A stretch of DNA of 64,000 nucleotides from Rathayibacter iranicus NCPPB 2253 = VKM Ac-1602 (lineage in GTDB: Bacteria; Actinomycetota; Actinomycetes; Actinomycetales; Microbacteriaceae). Location of the stretch: assembly GCF_003149025.1 (NCBI RefSeq), contig NZ_QGDV01000002.1, forward strand, positions 292,071 to 356,070, written 5' to 3'. How positions within the stretch are numbered: the first letter of the stretch is position 1; every line of letters starts with the position of its first letter. The notes beneath the pieces were generated by a model, which was not told the DNA's origin, did no database searches, and was given only the letters and a program-made list of their open reading frames with translations. A program made the translations under genes and the position numbers. Shown one piece after another: positions 33,299 through 43,200 of this stretch.

Positions 33299-33614
33299 TG
33301 CTCCTCTAACATCCACGATCCCGAATGAGTGTAATGCGCACGCTGGTGCGAGGGCCCGGCGTGCACGCTTGTCCAAACCGGAGCCGACATATGCGACCAC
33401 GCAACCCCCGGTCGGTGGGGTACCCCTCTCCGTATACTCGACATCGCTCGCCAGAGCACCCGGCACGTGCCCGAGTCCGCCCGATGATCATCGGCACGAG
33501 GCCGAGAGGGTCGTTGCCGGAGCATCGTGTCGAAGTCGTGATGCGGCGTGCTCCACCATGCGAGAGGGCGGACGGTCCCCGTACGCCCCACGTCTCGAGA
33601 AGGGTCAGTACCAA
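33299..33614. other. Divergent ctaB/tkt regulatory region
   Basis: 316 nt without a convincing gene. TATACT at 33433-33438 on the plus strand is the best -10 for tkt and would give a ~170-nt leader. The ctaB ribosome site is at its left edge. Confidence 0.45.
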
Positions 33615-35708
33615 GTGTCAGAACTGCAATGGGAATCCATTGATAAGAAGGCAGTCGACACGGCGAGGGTTCTCGCCGCGGATGCGGTGGAGAAGGTCGG
33701 GAACGGCCACCCCGGAACGGCCATGAGTCTCGCGCCGGCCGCATACCTTCTTTTCCAGAAGGTCATGCGCCGTGATCCTTCGGACGCGACCTGGATCGGG
33801 CGCGACCGCTTCATCCTCTCGGTCGGCCACTCGTCGCTCACCCAGTACGTCCAGTTCTACCTGGGCGGCTACGGTCTTGAACTCGACGACCTCAAGGCGC
33901 TGCGCACCTGGGGCTCAAAGACTCCCGGACACCCCGAGTACGGCCACACGGACGGCGTCGAGATCACCACCGGACCGCTCGGTCAGGGGCTCGCTTCGGC
34001 CGTGGGCTTCGCCTACGCGGCTCGATTCGAGCGCGACCTGTTCGACCCGGAGGCTGCCGCCGGCGCCTCACCGTTCGACCACTTCGTCTACGTCATCGCC
34101 GGTGACGGCGACCTTCAGGAGGGCGTGACCAGCGAGGCATCGTCGCTCGCGGGCCACCAGAAGCTCGGCAACCTGGTCGTTCTCTACGATTCGAACCAGA
34201 TCTCGATCGAGGACGATACGAACATCGCCTTCACCGAGAACGTCAAGGCGCGCTACGAGGCCTACGACTGGCACGTCCAGGTCGTCGACTGGAAGAAGAC
34301 CGGCGAGTACCACGAAGACGCGGCGGAGCTGCACACCGCGATCGAGGCCGCGAAGGGCGAGACCGACAAGCCGTCGCTCATCATCCTGCGCACGATCATC
34401 GGCTGGCCGTCGCCGAAGAAGCAGAACACCGGCAAGATCCACGGCTCGGCCCTCGGCGCCGACGAGCTCCGCGGCCTCAAGGAAGTGCTCGGCTTCGACC
34501 CCGAGAAAACCTTCGAGGTGGCAGACGAGGTCCTCGAGCACACGCGCAAGGCCGTCGAACGCGGCCAGGCACAGCACGCCGAGTGGAACGAGCAGTTCGA
34601 CGCGTGGGCGTCGGCGAACCCAGACAAAAAGGAGTTGCTCGACCGCGTGCTCTCGGGCGAGCTGCCCGAGGGCATCCAGGAGGCGCTTCCCGTCTTCGAA
34701 CCCGGCAAGGAGGTGTCGACCCGCGCCGCCTCCGGCAAGGTCATCAATGCACTCGCCGGCGTCGTACCCGAGCTGTGGGGCGGCTCGGCCGACCTCGCGG
34801 AGTCGAACAACACGACGATCGAGGGAGCGGGTTCCTTCGTCCCGTCGGAGTTCTCGACACACGAGTGGACCGGCACGAAGGGCGGCCGGGTGCTGCACTT
34901 CGGCATCCGCGAGCACGCCATGGGCGCGATCCTGAACGGCATCGTCCTGCACGGCAACACCCGTCCGTTCGGCGGTACGTTCCTGATCTTCTCGGACTAT
35001 ATGCGCCCGGCGGTCCGTCTTGCCGCGCTGATGAAGGCGCCGACGATCTACGTCTGGACACACGATTCGGTGGCGCTCGGCGAAGATGGCCCGACACACC
35101 AGCCGATCGAGCAGCTCTCGACCCTCCGCGCGATTCCGGGCCTGGACGTTGTCCGGCCCGGAGACGCCAACGAAGTGGCCTACGCCTGGAAAACGATTCT
35201 CGAACGCCGCGAGGGCCCGGCCGGTCTGGCGCTCACCCGTCAGAACATCCCCGTGTTCGAGCGCGGCGAGGGGGACGCCGAGGGCGAGACGTTCGCCTCC
35301 GCCGCCAACGTTGCGCGCGGCGCCTACATCCTGGCCGAGGCGCCGAATGGCACCCCGGATGTGATCTTCATTGCGACCGGCTCGGAGGTCCAGATCGCCG
35401 TCGAGGCGCGTGAGGCCTTGAAGGGCGAGGGCATCAACGCCCGCGTCGTCTCGGCGCCCTCGCTCGAGTGGTTCCAGGAGCAAGACGCCGAGTACCGCGA
35501 GAAGGTGCTGCCCTCCTCCGTGAAGGCCCGTGTCTCCATTGAGGCCGGCCTGAGCCTCGGCTGGGACAGGTACGTCGGCGACGCCGGGCGCTCGGTCTCG
35601 ATCGAGCACTTCGGCGCGTCGGCCGACTACAAGACCCTGTTCCGCGAGTTCGGGATCACCACCGAGGCGGCACTCTCCGCCGCTCGGGAGTCGCTCGCAG
35701 CCTCCTGA
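33615..35708 (+). CDS. tkt: Transketolase
   Basis: A 697-residue thiamine-diphosphate enzyme exchanging two-carbon units in the pentose phosphate pathway. Landmarks are [20 protein letters not shown] (N-terminal His), [16 protein letters not shown], and the TPP motif [20 protein letters not shown]. In the pyrimidine domain are [19 protein letters not shown] and the catalytic Glu region [18 protein letters not shown] 33615 ([20 protein letters not shown]) is chosen because it begins the family sequence and follows GAGAAGGG. The open frame extends ~180 codons upstream without family features. First gene of a tkt-tal-pgi-zwf-opcA-pgl run. Confidence 0.97.
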   Translation: MSELQWESIDKKAVDTARVLAADAVEKVGNGHPGTAMSLAPAAYLLFQKVMRRDPSDATWIGRDRFILSVGHSSLTQYVQFYLGGYGLELDDLKALRTWGSKTPGHPEYGHTDGVEITTGPLGQGLASAVGFAYAARFERDLFDPEAAAGASPFDHFVYVIAGDGDLQEGVTSEASSLAGHQKLGNLVVLYDSNQISIEDDTNIAFTENVKARYEAYDWHVQVVDWKKTGEYHEDAAELHTAIEAAKGETDKPSLIILRTIIGWPSPKKQNTGKIHGSALGADELRGLKEVLGFDPEKTFEVADEVLEHTRKAVERGQAQHAEWNEQFDAWASANPDKKELLDRVLSGELPEGIQEALPVFEPGKEVSTRAASGKVINALAGVVPELWGGSADLAESNNTTIEGAGSFVPSEFSTHEWTGTKGGRVLHFGIREHAMGAILNGIVLHGNTRPFGGTFLIFSDYMRPAVRLAALMKAPTIYVWTHDSVALGEDGPTHQPIEQLSTLRAIPGLDVVRPGDANEVAYAWKTILERREGPAGLALTRQNIPVFERGEGDAEGETFASAANVARGAYILAEAPNGTPDVIFIATGSEVQIAVEAREALKGEGINARVVSAPSLEWFQEQDAEYREKVLPSSVKARVSIEAGLSLGWDRYVGDAGRSVSIEHFGASADYKTLFREFGITTEAALSAARESLAAS

Positions 35709-35712
35709 CCTC

Positions 35713-35743
35713 GAGGGCCGCGTCCGTCACGGACGCGGCCCTC
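35713..35743 (+). terminator. Hairpin between tkt and tal
   Basis: A perfect 14-bp stem GAGGGCCGCGTCCG (35713-35726) with its complement (35730-35743) has a 3-nt loop. No T tract follows, so it may attenuate rather than fully stop transcription into tal. Confidence 0.6.
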
Positions 35744-35803
35744 GCCGTCGGGACGCCGGCTCCCCTCCCCGCCACGCACTACCTACGCAGAAGAAGAAAA
35801 GAC

Positions 35804-36925
35804 ATGACTGAGAACACACCCACCGCAAACCTCTCCGCCGCCGGCGTGAGCATCTGGCTCGACGACCTCTCGCGCTCCCGCATCTCCTCCGGAGGGCTGC
35901 GCAAGCTCATCGACGAAAAGAACGTCGTCGGAGTCACCACTAACCCGACGATCTTCGCGGCAGCGCTCACCAACGGCGAGTCGTATGACGAGCAGGTTCG
36001 CCAGCTGGCCGCTGCCAACACGTCGGTCACCGACGCCGTCTTCGAGATCACGACCGACGACGTCGCGGCCGCATCCGACATCTTCCGCCCGATCTACGAC
36101 GCGACCAGCGGCTACGACGGCCGTGTCTCGATCGAGGTCGAACCCGGACTCGCGCACGACGCGCACGGCACCATCGAGCAGGCCAGGGCCCTCTGGACCA
36201 AGGTCGACCGCCCCAATGCGATGATCAAGATCCCCGCGACCGTCGAGGGGCTCGAAGCCATCACCGAGGTCATCGGCTCCGGTATCTCGGTCAACGTCAC
36301 CCTGATCTTCTCGCTCGCCCGCTACCGCGCCGTCATCAACGCGTACCTGGCCGGCCTTGAGAAGGCGAAGGAAGCGGGAATCGACCTGTCGACTATCCAC
36401 TCCGTCGCCTCGTTCTTTGTCTCGCGCGTCGACACCGAGATCGACAAGCAGCTCGACGCGGTCGGCACCGATGAGGCCCGTGCGCTGAAGAGCAAGGCGG
36501 GCGTGGCCAATGCACAGCTCGCCTACGAGGTGTTCGTCGAAGCGTTCGCTACCGAGCGCGCACTGCTGCTGCAGGAGGCCGGCGCCAACCGTCAGCGTCC
36601 GCTCTGGGCCTCGACCGGCGTCAAGTCGGCGGATCTCCCCGACACCCTTTACGTGACCGAGCTGGTCGCGGCGGGGGTCGTCAACACGATGCCCGAGAAG
36701 ACCCTCGAGGCGACCTTCGACCACGGTGAGATCACCGGCGACACCGTCACCGGCTCCTACGCCGACGCGAACGCGGTCCTCGACGCGGTCGCCGCGCAGG
36801 GCGTCTCCTATGCCGACGTCACCGAACTCCTCGAGAAGGAAGGCGTCGAGAAGTTCGTCGTGTCCTGGAACGAGCTGCTGGACACCGTGACTGCGGCGCT
36901 CGAAGGCGCGAAGGAGCAGGCCTGA
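35804..36925 (+). CDS. tal: Transaldolase
   Basis: A 373-residue class I aldolase-type enzyme transferring dihydroxyacetone units between sugar phosphates. The TIM-barrel segments are [26 protein letters not shown] and [12 protein letters not shown]. The Schiff-base Lys is in [28 protein letters not shown] and [20 protein letters not shown] follow. The long actinobacterial/cyanobacterial form (about 370 residues) is expected. ATG 35804 follows a purine-rich GAAGAAAAG. pgi starts 2 nt after its stop. Confidence 0.97.
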   Translation: MTENTPTANLSAAGVSIWLDDLSRSRISSGGLRKLIDEKNVVGVTTNPTIFAAALTNGESYDEQVRQLAAANTSVTDAVFEITTDDVAAASDIFRPIYDATSGYDGRVSIEVEPGLAHDAHGTIEQARALWTKVDRPNAMIKIPATVEGLEAITEVIGSGISVNVTLIFSLARYRAVINAYLAGLEKAKEAGIDLSTIHSVASFFVSRVDTEIDKQLDAVGTDEARALKSKAGVANAQLAYEVFVEAFATERALLLQEAGANRQRPLWASTGVKSADLPDTLYVTELVAAGVVNTMPEKTLEATFDHGEITGDTVTGSYADANAVLDAVAAQGVSYADVTELLEKEGVEKFVVSWNELLDTVTAALEGAKEQA

Positions 36926-36927
36926 TC

Positions 36928-38541
36928 ATGTCGATCCAGATCCATGTCAGCGGAGACGCCGAGAAGGCTGTCGACCGCATCGTCCCTGAACTCGTCGCCG
37001 ACGAGGTCGCTTCCGGTATCACCGCGCAGGTGCCTACCCTCTGGGGCGCCGCTGCCGAGGAGGAGGCGGCGAAGCGCCTGGGATGGACCGAGTCGACCAC
37101 GGTCTCGCGACCACTAGTGCCCGAGATCCTTGCGCTGCGCGAGAAACTACACGCCCAGGGCGTCGACCACGTCGTACTGGGTGGGATGGGTGGCTCGTCA
37201 CTCGCCCCCGAGGTCATCACCCGGACCGCGGGCGTCGAGCTCACCGTCCTCGACTCCACGGCTCCCGGGCAGGTTCTCGCCGCCCTGGAAGACCGCCTCG
37301 CTTCGACCGTCGTCGTGATCTCGTCCAAGTCGGGCTCGACCGTGGAGACCGCGAGCCAGAAGAAGGCGTACGAGAAGGCGTTCGCCGACGCGGGCATCGA
37401 CCCTCTGGAGCGCATCGTCATCGTGACCGACCCGGGCTCGCCGCTGGACTCCTCCTCCCGCGAGGCGGGGTACCGCGTGTTCAATGCCGACCCGAACATC
37501 GGTGGGCGCTTCTCGGCACTCTCCGCGTTCGGACTGGTGCCCTCCGGGTTGGCCGGCGCCGACATCGAGGCCCTGCTCGACGAAGCCACAGAGGCCTCGC
37601 TCGGGCTCGCCGTCGACAGCCCCGAGAACCCGGGCCTGATCCTCGGAGCGGCGATCGCCGCGACCAGCCCGCGCCGCGACAAGCTCGCGATCGTCGCCGA
37701 CGGGACCGACATCGTCGGCTTCGCGGACTGGGCGGAGCAGCTCATCGCCGAGTCCACTGGCAAGGACGGCACGGGCATCCTCCCCGTCGTCCTCGGCACC
37801 CTCGCGCCCGAGCTCTCCGAGGACCTGCCCGACGTGCAGGTCGTCCGTCTCGTCGAGGACGCGACGGCGCTGCACCTCTTCCCCCGCGACCGCCACGAGG
37901 GCGAGATCCTGCTCTCGGGCTCGCTCGGCGCGCAGATGCTGACCTGGGAGTATGCGGTCGCTGTCGCAGGACGCCTGCTCGGCATCAACCCGTTCGACCA
38001 GCCCGACGTCGAGTCGGCCAAGGTCGCGACCAGGGCCCTGCTCGAGAAGCGCCCGGAGCCGGTGGCCCCCGCGTTCACCGACGCGGGCATCGAGGTCACC
38101 GGCAGCAGTAGCGTCACCGAGGGCGTCTCGACCGTCGCCGCAGCCGTCGATCGCCTCCTCGCCCAGCTGGGCGACGGCGGTTACGTCTCGATCCAGGCCT
38201 ATGTCGACCGCCTCGCACTCCCCCAGCTCGAGGGCGTCCGCGATCTGCTTGCTGCACAAGCTCAGCGACCCGTCACCTTTGGCTGGGGACCGCGCTTTCT
38301 GCACTCGACCGGTCAGTACCACAAGGGCGGGGAGCCGACCGGCGTGTTCCTCCAGATCACCGAGCGCGCCGACGTCGATCTCGAGATCCCGGAGAGCCCG
38401 TTCACGTTCGGCCAGCTGATCCTCGCGCAGGCCGCGGGTGACGCGAGCGTCCTTGCCGAGCACGGTCGCCCAGTTCTCACTCTGACGCTGACTGACCCCG
38501 ACGCCGACCTCGAGATGCTCTTCGAGGCGCTCAACACCTGA
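36928..38541 (+). CDS. pgi: Glucose-6-phosphate isomerase
   Basis: A 537-residue cytoplasmic enzyme interconverting glucose-6-P and fructose-6-P. The first SIS domain has HVVLGGMGGSSLAPEV and VVISKSGSTVETASQKKAYE (phosphate-binding Ser/Thr). Later segments are NPFDQPDVESAK and RFLHSTGQYHKGGEPTGVFL with the catalytic Glu/His region. The sequence is of the actinobacterial type, more distant from the E. coli enzyme. Immediately downstream of tal (2-nt gap), with AAGGAG inside the tal end. A small hairpin follows the stop. Confidence 0.95.
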   Translation: MSIQIHVSGDAEKAVDRIVPELVADEVASGITAQVPTLWGAAAEEEAAKRLGWTESTTVSRPLVPEILALREKLHAQGVDHVVLGGMGGSSLAPEVITRTAGVELTVLDSTAPGQVLAALEDRLASTVVVISSKSGSTVETASQKKAYEKAFADAGIDPLERIVIVTDPGSPLDSSSREAGYRVFNADPNIGGRFSALSAFGLVPSGLAGADIEALLDEATEASLGLAVDSPENPGLILGAAIAATSPRRDKLAIVADGTDIVGFADWAEQLIAESTGKDGTGILPVVLGTLAPELSEDLPDVQVVRLVEDATALHLFPRDRHEGEILLSGSLGAQMLTWEYAVAVAGRLLGINPFDQPDVESAKVATRALLEKRPEPVAPAFTDAGIEVTGSSSVTEGVSTVAAAVDRLLAQLGDGGYVSIQAYVDRLALPQLEGVRDLLAAQAQRPVTFGWGPRFLHSTGQYHKGGEPTGVFLQITERADVDLEIPESPFTFGQLILAQAAGDASVLAEHGRPVLTLTLTDPDADLEMLFEALNT

Positions 38542-38560
38542 CCCCGTCGGCTCTCCGCTC

Positions 38561-38578
38561 CCCGTCGGCCCCGACGGG
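38561..38578 (+). terminator. Small hairpin between pgi and zwf
   Basis: CCCGTCG (38561-38567) and CGACGGG (38572-38578) surround a 4-nt loop and are followed by TT. Weak; it could be an intra-operon attenuator. Confidence 0.4.
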
Positions 38579-38713
38579 TTGCGGAGGGCACGCGGTGATG
38601 GCCCGCATCGTCTCCCGGATGCAGTCTCGGCCGCATTTCGGCGGGTCCCCTCCTCCCCCTCCCTCACCGAGAGCAGTGCGCCGGTCCTCCCGGCACACAG
38701 AAGGACACTGCAC

Positions 38714-40252
38714 ATGCCTGTGGATATCTCCCCCGAGTTCAACCCGCTGAGGCTGAGCTTCGATCGCCGGTTGAACCGGATCGCCGGGCCCAGCGGACTC
38801 GTCATCTTCGGCGTCACCGGCGACCTCTCTCGCAAGAAGCTGATGCCCGCCGTCTACGACCTCGCTAACCGCGGCCTCCTGCCCCCGGGCTTCGCCCTCG
38901 TCGGCTTCGCCCGGCGCGACTGGGATGACCAAGACTTCGAGCAGGTCGTGCACGATTCTGTGAAGAAGCACGCTCGCACCGAGTTCCACGAGGAGGTCTG
39001 GGCGCAGCTCGCGCAGGGCATCCGCTTCGTGCAGGGCGAGTTCGACGACCCGGACGCGTTCGCCCGCCTCAAGACGACCGTGGACGATCTCGACCGCGAG
39101 CGCGGCACAAACGGGAACTTCGCGTTCTACCTCTCCATCCCGCCCAAATCCTTCCCGCAGGTCACCGAACAGCTGCGCAATTCCGGCCTCGCCGAGCAGA
39201 AGGACGGCCAGTGGCGCCGCGTCGTCATCGAGAAGCCGTTCGGCAGCGACCTGACGACGGCGAGAGAGCTCAACGATGTCGTCGAGTCGGTCTTTCCGCC
39301 CGACTCTGTGTTTCGGATCGACCACTACCTCGGCAAGGAGACGGTCCAGAATATTTTGGCGCTGCGCTTCGCCAACATGATGTACGAGCCCCTGTGGAAC
39401 TCGAACTACGTCGACCACGTGCAGATCACCATGGCTGAGGACATCGGCGTCGGCGGTCGTGCGGGCTACTACGACGGCATAGGAGCGGCGCGCGACGTCA
39501 TCCAAAACCACCTCCTGCAGCTGCTTGCCCTCACCGCGATGGAGGAGCCGATTTCGTTCGACGCTGCCGATCTCCGCGCCGAGAAAGAGAAGGTGCTTGC
39601 CGCGGTCCGCCTCCCCACCGACCTGTCGACGGCGACCGCCCGCGGTCAGTACGCCGGAGGCTGGCAGGGTGGCGAGAAGGTCCCGGGCTTCCTCGAGGAG
39701 GACGGCATGAGCCCGATCTCGACGACCGAGACCTACGCGGCGATGCGACTCGACATCGGCACACGCCGGTGGGCGGGTGTGCCGTTTTACCTGCGCGCCG
39801 GTAAGCGGCTCGGCCGACGGGTCACCGAGATCGCGGTGGTGTTCAAGCGCGCGCCGAAGCAGCTCTTCGCCGAGAGTCAGACCACATCGCTCGGTCAGAA
39901 CGCGCTCGTGATCCGTGTGCAGCCCGACGAGGGAGTGACCATGCGCTTTGGCTCGAAGGTCCCCGGCGCAGGCATGCAGGTGCGCGACGTGACCATGGAC
40001 TTCGGCTACGGCCACGCCTTCACGGAGGCGAGTCCCGAAGCCTACGAGCGGCTCATCCTCGACGTTCTCCTCGGCGAGCCGCCGCTGTTCCCGCGGCACG
40101 AAGAGGTCGAACTGTCCTGGAAGATCCTCGATCCGATCGAGGAGTTCTGGGCCACGCAGGGCCAGCCCGAGCAGTACCGCCCCGGAACCTGGGGCCCCGA
40201 TTCCGCCGACGAGCTCCTGGCTCGCGACGGCCGCACCTGGAGGCGCCCGTGA
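38714..40252 (+). CDS. zwf: Glucose-6-phosphate 1-dehydrogenase
   Basis: A 512-residue NADP-dependent enzyme, the first step of the oxidative pentose phosphate pathway. The Rossmann motif is VIFGVTGDLSRKKLMPAVYD. The substrate-binding RIDHYLGKETVQNILALRF and EKPFG segments are present, and the C-terminal domain is complete. ATG 38714 follows AAGGACACTGCAC. The upstream open frame lacks family features. Its stop overlaps the opcA start (GTGA, 40249-40252), fitting with OpcA acting as its assembly partner. Confidence 0.97.
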   Translation: MPVDISPEFNPLRLSFDRRLNRIAGPSGLVIFGVTGDLSRKKLMPAVYDLANRGLLPPGFALVGFARRDWDDQDFEQVVHDSVKKHARTEFHEEVWAQLAQGIRFVQGEFDDPDAFARLKTTVDDLDRERGTNGNFAFYLSIPPKSFPQVTEQLRNSGLAEQKDGQWRRVVIEKPFGSDLTTARELNDVVESVFPPDSVFRIDHYLGKETVQNILALRFANMMYEPLWNSNYVDHVQITMAEDIGVGGRAGYYDGIGAARDVIQNHLLQLLALTAMEEPISFDAADLRAEKEKVLAAVRLPTDLSTATARGQYAGGWQGGEKVPGFLEEDGMSPISTTETYAAMRLDIGTRRWAGVPFYLRAGKRLGRRVTEIAVVFKRAPKQLFAESQTTSLGQNALVIRVQPDEGVTMRFGSKVPGAGMQVRDVTMDFGYGHAFTEASPEAYERLILDVLLGEPPLFPRHEEVELSWKILDPIEEFWATQGQPEQYRPGTWGPDSADELLARDGRTWRRP

Positions 40253-41217
40253 TCGTCGATCTGCCTGACACCACGACCAGCGAGGTCTCGAAGACCCTGG
40301 TCAAGATCCGCGAGGAGGGCGGCGCCGTTGCTCTCGGCCGGGTGCTGACCCTCATTATCGCGACCTCTCGCGGCCACGAGGAGGAGGCGATCGAGGCCGC
40401 GAACGACGCGTCTCGGGAGCACCCGATGCGCGTCATCGTCGTGTCGAAGGACGATGGAACCACGACGGTCCCGGTCGACGCGACCGCTCGAGTGGATGCA
40501 CAAATCCGGGTGGGCGGCGATGCCGGGGCGAGCGAGGTCGTCGTTCTGCGCCCCTACGGGGATGCCGCGGAGGATGAGGAGAGCCTGGTCACCGGGCTGC
40601 TGCTTCCCGACGCTCCGGTCGTCGCCTGGTGGCCCAACAGCGCGCCCGAGAACGCCTCCCGCTCGCCGATCGGCCGCATCGCCACCCGTCGCATTACGGA
40701 TGCGTCAGCCCAATCGAACCCGGCGGAGGCGCTCCATCACCTCGCGTCCACCTACACCCCCGGCGACACCGACTTCGCCTGGACACGGCTCACGCTCTGG
40801 CGTGCTCAGCTCGCCGCGGTGCTCGATCAGCCACCGTACGAGCCGATCACGGCCGTCGAGGTCTCGGGCGCACCCGATTCGCCCTCGACTATCCTCCTCG
40901 CCGCCTGGCTGCAGCTCGAACTCGACATTCCCGTCGACCACGAGCTGACGATCAGCGCGACGGGCTCGAGTGGGATTCACGGCGTGCGGATGATCCGTGA
41001 CTCCGGAGTTATCGAGCTCGAGCGTTCCGTGCCCAATGTCGCGACGCTCACCCAACCCGATCAGCCGGTGCACGACATCTCGCTCCCCCGCCGCAGCCTC
41101 CGGGACTGCCTGGCAGAGGAACTGCGCCGACTCGACCCGGATGACCTGTACGGTGAAGTGATCTCTCGCGGGGTCGACATGCTCACCGAGAAGTCCGAGG
41201 ACCGCAGCGCCTCCTGA
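40249..41217 (+). CDS. opcA: Glucose-6-phosphate dehydrogenase assembly protein OpcA
   Basis: A 322-residue protein, typical of actinobacteria and cyanobacteria, that activates or assembles G6PDH. Features are MIVDLPDTTTSEVSKTLVKI at the N-terminus, VVAWWPNSAPENASRSPIGR centrally, and TDFAWTRLTLWRAQLAAVLD. No membrane segment is present. GTG 40249 overlaps the zwf stop by 4 nt, so stoichiometric translation is expected. Confidence 0.96.
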   Translation: MIVDLPDTTTSEVSKTLVKIREEGGAVALGRVLTLIIATSRGHEEEAIEAANDASREHPMRVIVVSKDDGTTTVPVDATARVDAQIRVGGDAGASEVVVLRPYGDAAEDEESLVTGLLLPDAPVVAWWPNSAPENASRSPIGRIATRRITDASAQSNPAEALHHLASTYTPGDTDFAWTRLTLWRAQLAAVLDQPPYEPITAVEVSGAPDSPSTILLAAWLQLELDIPVDHELTISATGSSGIHGVRMIRDSGVIELERSVPNVATLTQPDQPVHDISLPRRSLRDCLAEELRRLDPDDLYGEVISRGVDMLTEKSEDRSAS

Positions 41218-41327
41218 GGTACGAGATGCCTCCTGAGGGGCGGTGCACCCGGAGACGGAGGAACCGCCCAGCGCTTCCGACACGGCGCCGATTCGCCGAT
41301 CGGCCCCGAACCCGAAGGAGATTTCAC

Positions 41328-42095
41328 ATGACCACAGAACGCCGCGTCCTGGTCCACCGCGACAAGCAGACACTCGCCGGATCCGTCGCCGCCAGGTTCC
41401 TCACGAAGACAATCGACATCCTCGACGACCTCGGCTCGGTGAACGTCGTACTGACCGGCGGAACGATGGGGGCGGCGACCCTTCACGAAATCGCCACCTC
41501 GTCGGCGGCTCGAAACGTCGACTGGTCACGCGTGCACTTCTGGTGGGGTGATGAGCGCTGGGCTCCCCGCGGCCACGAAGACCGTAACGACGTCCAGGCG
41601 GGTGACCTCTTCACTGCCCTCGGCGTCCCCGACGAGAACGTGCACCGCTACCCGGCGTCCGACGAGGGGCTCGACCTCGACGCCGCGGCGGCCTCCTACG
41701 ACGCAGAGCTGCGCGCCCACGCGGATGAGGGCCAGGACTACCCGCGGTTCGACATCACCTTCCTCGGGGTGGGGCCAGACGGCCACATCGCCTCCCTGTT
41801 CCCTGAGCGCTCTGCGATCCGCTCGACCTCGCCGGGAGTTCTCGCCGTGCGGAACTCCCCCAAACCGCCGCCCGAGCGGCTCACCCTGACCCTTCCGCTG
41901 ATCAATCAGTCGGACCGGGTCTGGATGGTGCTTGCGGGCGCTGACAAGGCATCGGCACTCGGACTCGCTCTCGCGGGCGCCAATACCAACGAGGTCCCGG
42001 CCTCGGGCGCTTTCGGGCGCAAGCGCACTGTCTTCTTCGTCGACCAGGAGGCGGCCGCAGAGGTTCCGGAGTCGCTCATCGCGCCGACCTACTGA
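41328..42095 (+). CDS. pgl: 6-phosphogluconolactonase
   Basis: A 255-residue NagB/Pgl-fold enzyme hydrolysing 6-phosphogluconolactone. Motifs are VVLTGGTMGAATL, VHFWWGDERWAPRGHEDRN (active-site region), and FLGVGPDGHIASLFP (Gly/His). The C-terminal KRTVFFVDQEAAAEV is typical. ATG 41328 has GAAGGAG 7 nt upstream. The gap after opcA is 110 nt with no other ORF. It ends the pentose-phosphate gene run, before a strong terminator. Confidence 0.96.
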   Translation: MTTERRVLVHRDKQTLAGSVAARFLTKTIDILDDLGSVNVVLTGGTMGAATLHEIATSSAARNVDWSRVHFWWGDERWAPRGHEDRNDVQAGDLFTALGVPDENVHRYPASDEGLDLDAAAASYDAELRAHADEGQDYPRFDITFLGVGPDGHIASLFPERSAIRSTSPGVLAVRNSPKPPPERLTLTLPLINQSDRVWMVLAGADKASALGLALAGANTNEVPASGAFGRKRTVFFVDQEAAAEVPESLIAPTY

Positions 42096-42113
42096 GACTC
42101 GCGTGGACATGCC

Positions 42114-42146
42114 GGAAGGCCCGTCCCTTCGGGGAACGGGCCTTCC
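42114..42146. terminator. Bidirectional terminator between pgl and rbpA
   Basis: A stem of 14 bp (42114-42127 with 42132-42146, one bulged base) is closed by a TTCG tetraloop and followed by TGCATTT on the plus strand. Confidence 0.85.
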
Positions 42147-42168
42147 TGCATTTCGCTCTCGGTGCGAA

Positions 42169-42534
42169 TTACGAGGGGGTCGCGGTGCCTCGCCGGGCAC
42201 GCAGTTGCTGCAGTGCCTCCTCGAGGAGCTGAGCCGCCTCTGCCTCAGTGCGCCGCTCCTTCACATATGCGAGGTGCGTCTTGTACGGCTCGGCCTTGGC
42301 GACCTGCGGCGGGTTCGCCCGGTCGCGTCCCGCTGGAAGACCGGACTGCGGAGAGTCGATCACCTCGGGGATCTCGTCCTCGGGGAGAGCCGCCGAGAAA
42401 TGTCGAACGGTCTCGTTGCCGAGCGCGTCCCAGTAGGAAATTGCGACCCGCTCCGCATGGAAGCCCCGGTCTTGCTCACCCATGGGTCCTGCGCCGACGC
42501 GCGAACCGCGGATTGCACTGCCGCCTGATGCCAT
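42169..42534 (-). CDS. rbpA: RNA polymerase-binding protein RbpA
   Basis: A 121-residue actinobacterial transcription factor that binds RNA polymerase and principal sigma and stabilises open complexes. The N-terminal tail and basic linker MASGGSAIRGSRVGAGPMGE is the hallmark. The core VAISYWDALGNETVRHFS and the C-terminal sigma-interacting helix KTHLAYVKERRTEAEAAQLL follow. ATG 42534 gives the canonical N-terminus. It lies 11 nt after secG on the same strand. Longer upstream frames overlap secG and are not used. Confidence 0.96.
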   Translation of the reverse strand: MASGGSAIRGSRVGAGPMGEQDRGFHAERVAISYWDALGNETVRHFSAALPEDEIPEVIDSPQSGLPAGRDRANPPQVAKAEPYKTHLAYVKERRTEAEAAQLLEEALQQLRARRGTATPS

Positions 42535-42545
42535 TGCGAGTACCC

Positions 42546-42797
42546 CTATGCTCCGGTAGTGAACTTGGTGATGAGGCCGAGCACCACGATGCAGGCGAAC
42601 CAGACGAGGCCGAGAATCACGGTGATGCGGTTGAGGTTGCGCTCCGCGACACCTGAGGCGCCGAGGTTCGAGGTGACTCCGCCGCCGAACATGTCGGACA
42701 AACCGCCGCCGCGCCCCTTGTGGAGCAGGATCAGCATGGTGAGCAGGAGGCTCGTGATGCCCAGGATGACCTGGAGCACGACCTGGAGGATGTCCAC
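42546..42797 (-). CDS. secG: Preprotein translocase subunit SecG
   Basis: An 83-residue membrane protein of the SecYEG channel. Two helices (ILQVVLQVILGITSLLLTML and ITVILGLVWFACIVVLGLIT) flank the conserved LLHKGRGGGLSDMFGGGV loop and NLGASGVAERNLNR. GTG 42797 follows AAAGGTACC. A TATACT -10 (42844-42839) gives a ~35-nt leader. Usual neighbour of tpiA/pgk/gap in actinobacteria. Confidence 0.96.
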   Translation of the reverse strand: MDILQVVLQVILGITSLLLTMLILLHKGRGGGLSDMFGGGVTSNLGASGVAERNLNRITVILGLVWFACIVVLGLITKFTTGA

Positions 42798-42838
42798 GCG
42801 GTACCTTTCGAAGTTCCGGCGCGTTGCGCGCCCCGACG

Positions 42839-42844
42839 AGTATA
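42839..42844 (-). promoter_or_regulatory. -10 element TATACT of secG-rbpA
   Basis: TATACT on the minus strand is followed after ~7 nt by GGCGCG-CAA-CGCGCC, a small leader hairpin, then the AAAGG ribosome site of secG. Confidence 0.5.
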
Positions 42845-42925
42845 ACGGCGCCTGCGAATCCCCGAGGAATCCATCGCCACGTGTCCGGGGCGATGTATAC
42901 GATTCGGGTTCCTCGACGCGGGCTT

Positions 42926-43108
42926 TCAGTCGCTTCGCGGGGCGGGCTTCTGAGAGGGGTCAAGGGTGAGATACCGCCGGTGACTCGATGCGTCACAGGA
43001 GTGGGCGGGGGCTCGTCGGCCTACCAGCCGCCCGTCCAGTTCCTGACGCACACCGGCGATCAGCGGTTCAGCGTCGCCGATCGCCACCCGCTCCGTGAAA
43101 CGAACCAC
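42926..43108 (-). CDS. Possible 60-aa hypothetical protein between tpiA and secG
   Basis: A GTG-initiated 60-codon frame whose first ~35 residues (VVRFTERVAIGDAEPLIAGV, then RQELDGRLVGRRAPA) look protein-like, with coding-like third positions. The C-terminal part is low-complexity. No ribosome site or -10 is clear. It may equally be chance in the 403-nt gap between secG and the tpiA terminator. I see no other gene in that gap. Confidence 0.22.
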   Translation of the reverse strand: MVRFTERVAIGDAEPLIAGVRQELDGRLVGRRAPAHSCDASSHRRYLTLDPSQKPAPRSD

Positions 43109-43153
43109 GTCGCGCAGCCGACCGTGCCCCGCCGCGCAGGGAGAGGCAGGGGA

Positions 43154-43193
43154 CGACGAAAGGGCGAGCCCGGAGGGACCCGCCCTTTCGTCG
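43154..43193 (-). terminator. Terminator of the gap-pgk-tpiA operon
   Basis: A 13-bp perfect stem (CGACGAAAGGGCG 43154-43166 with 43181-43193) has a 14-nt loop, beginning 7 nt after the tpiA stop on the minus strand. Confidence 0.75.
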
Positions 43194-43200
43194 CAGAAAC

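Noticed and set aside
33066..33614. Longer N-terminus of transketolase
   Set aside because: The frame is open but the residues are unlike any transketolase, and a promoter-like TATACT lies inside it.
37198..38835. 545-codon minus-strand open frame opposite pgi and zwf
   Set aside because: GC-driven shadow of pgi; no recognisable motif.
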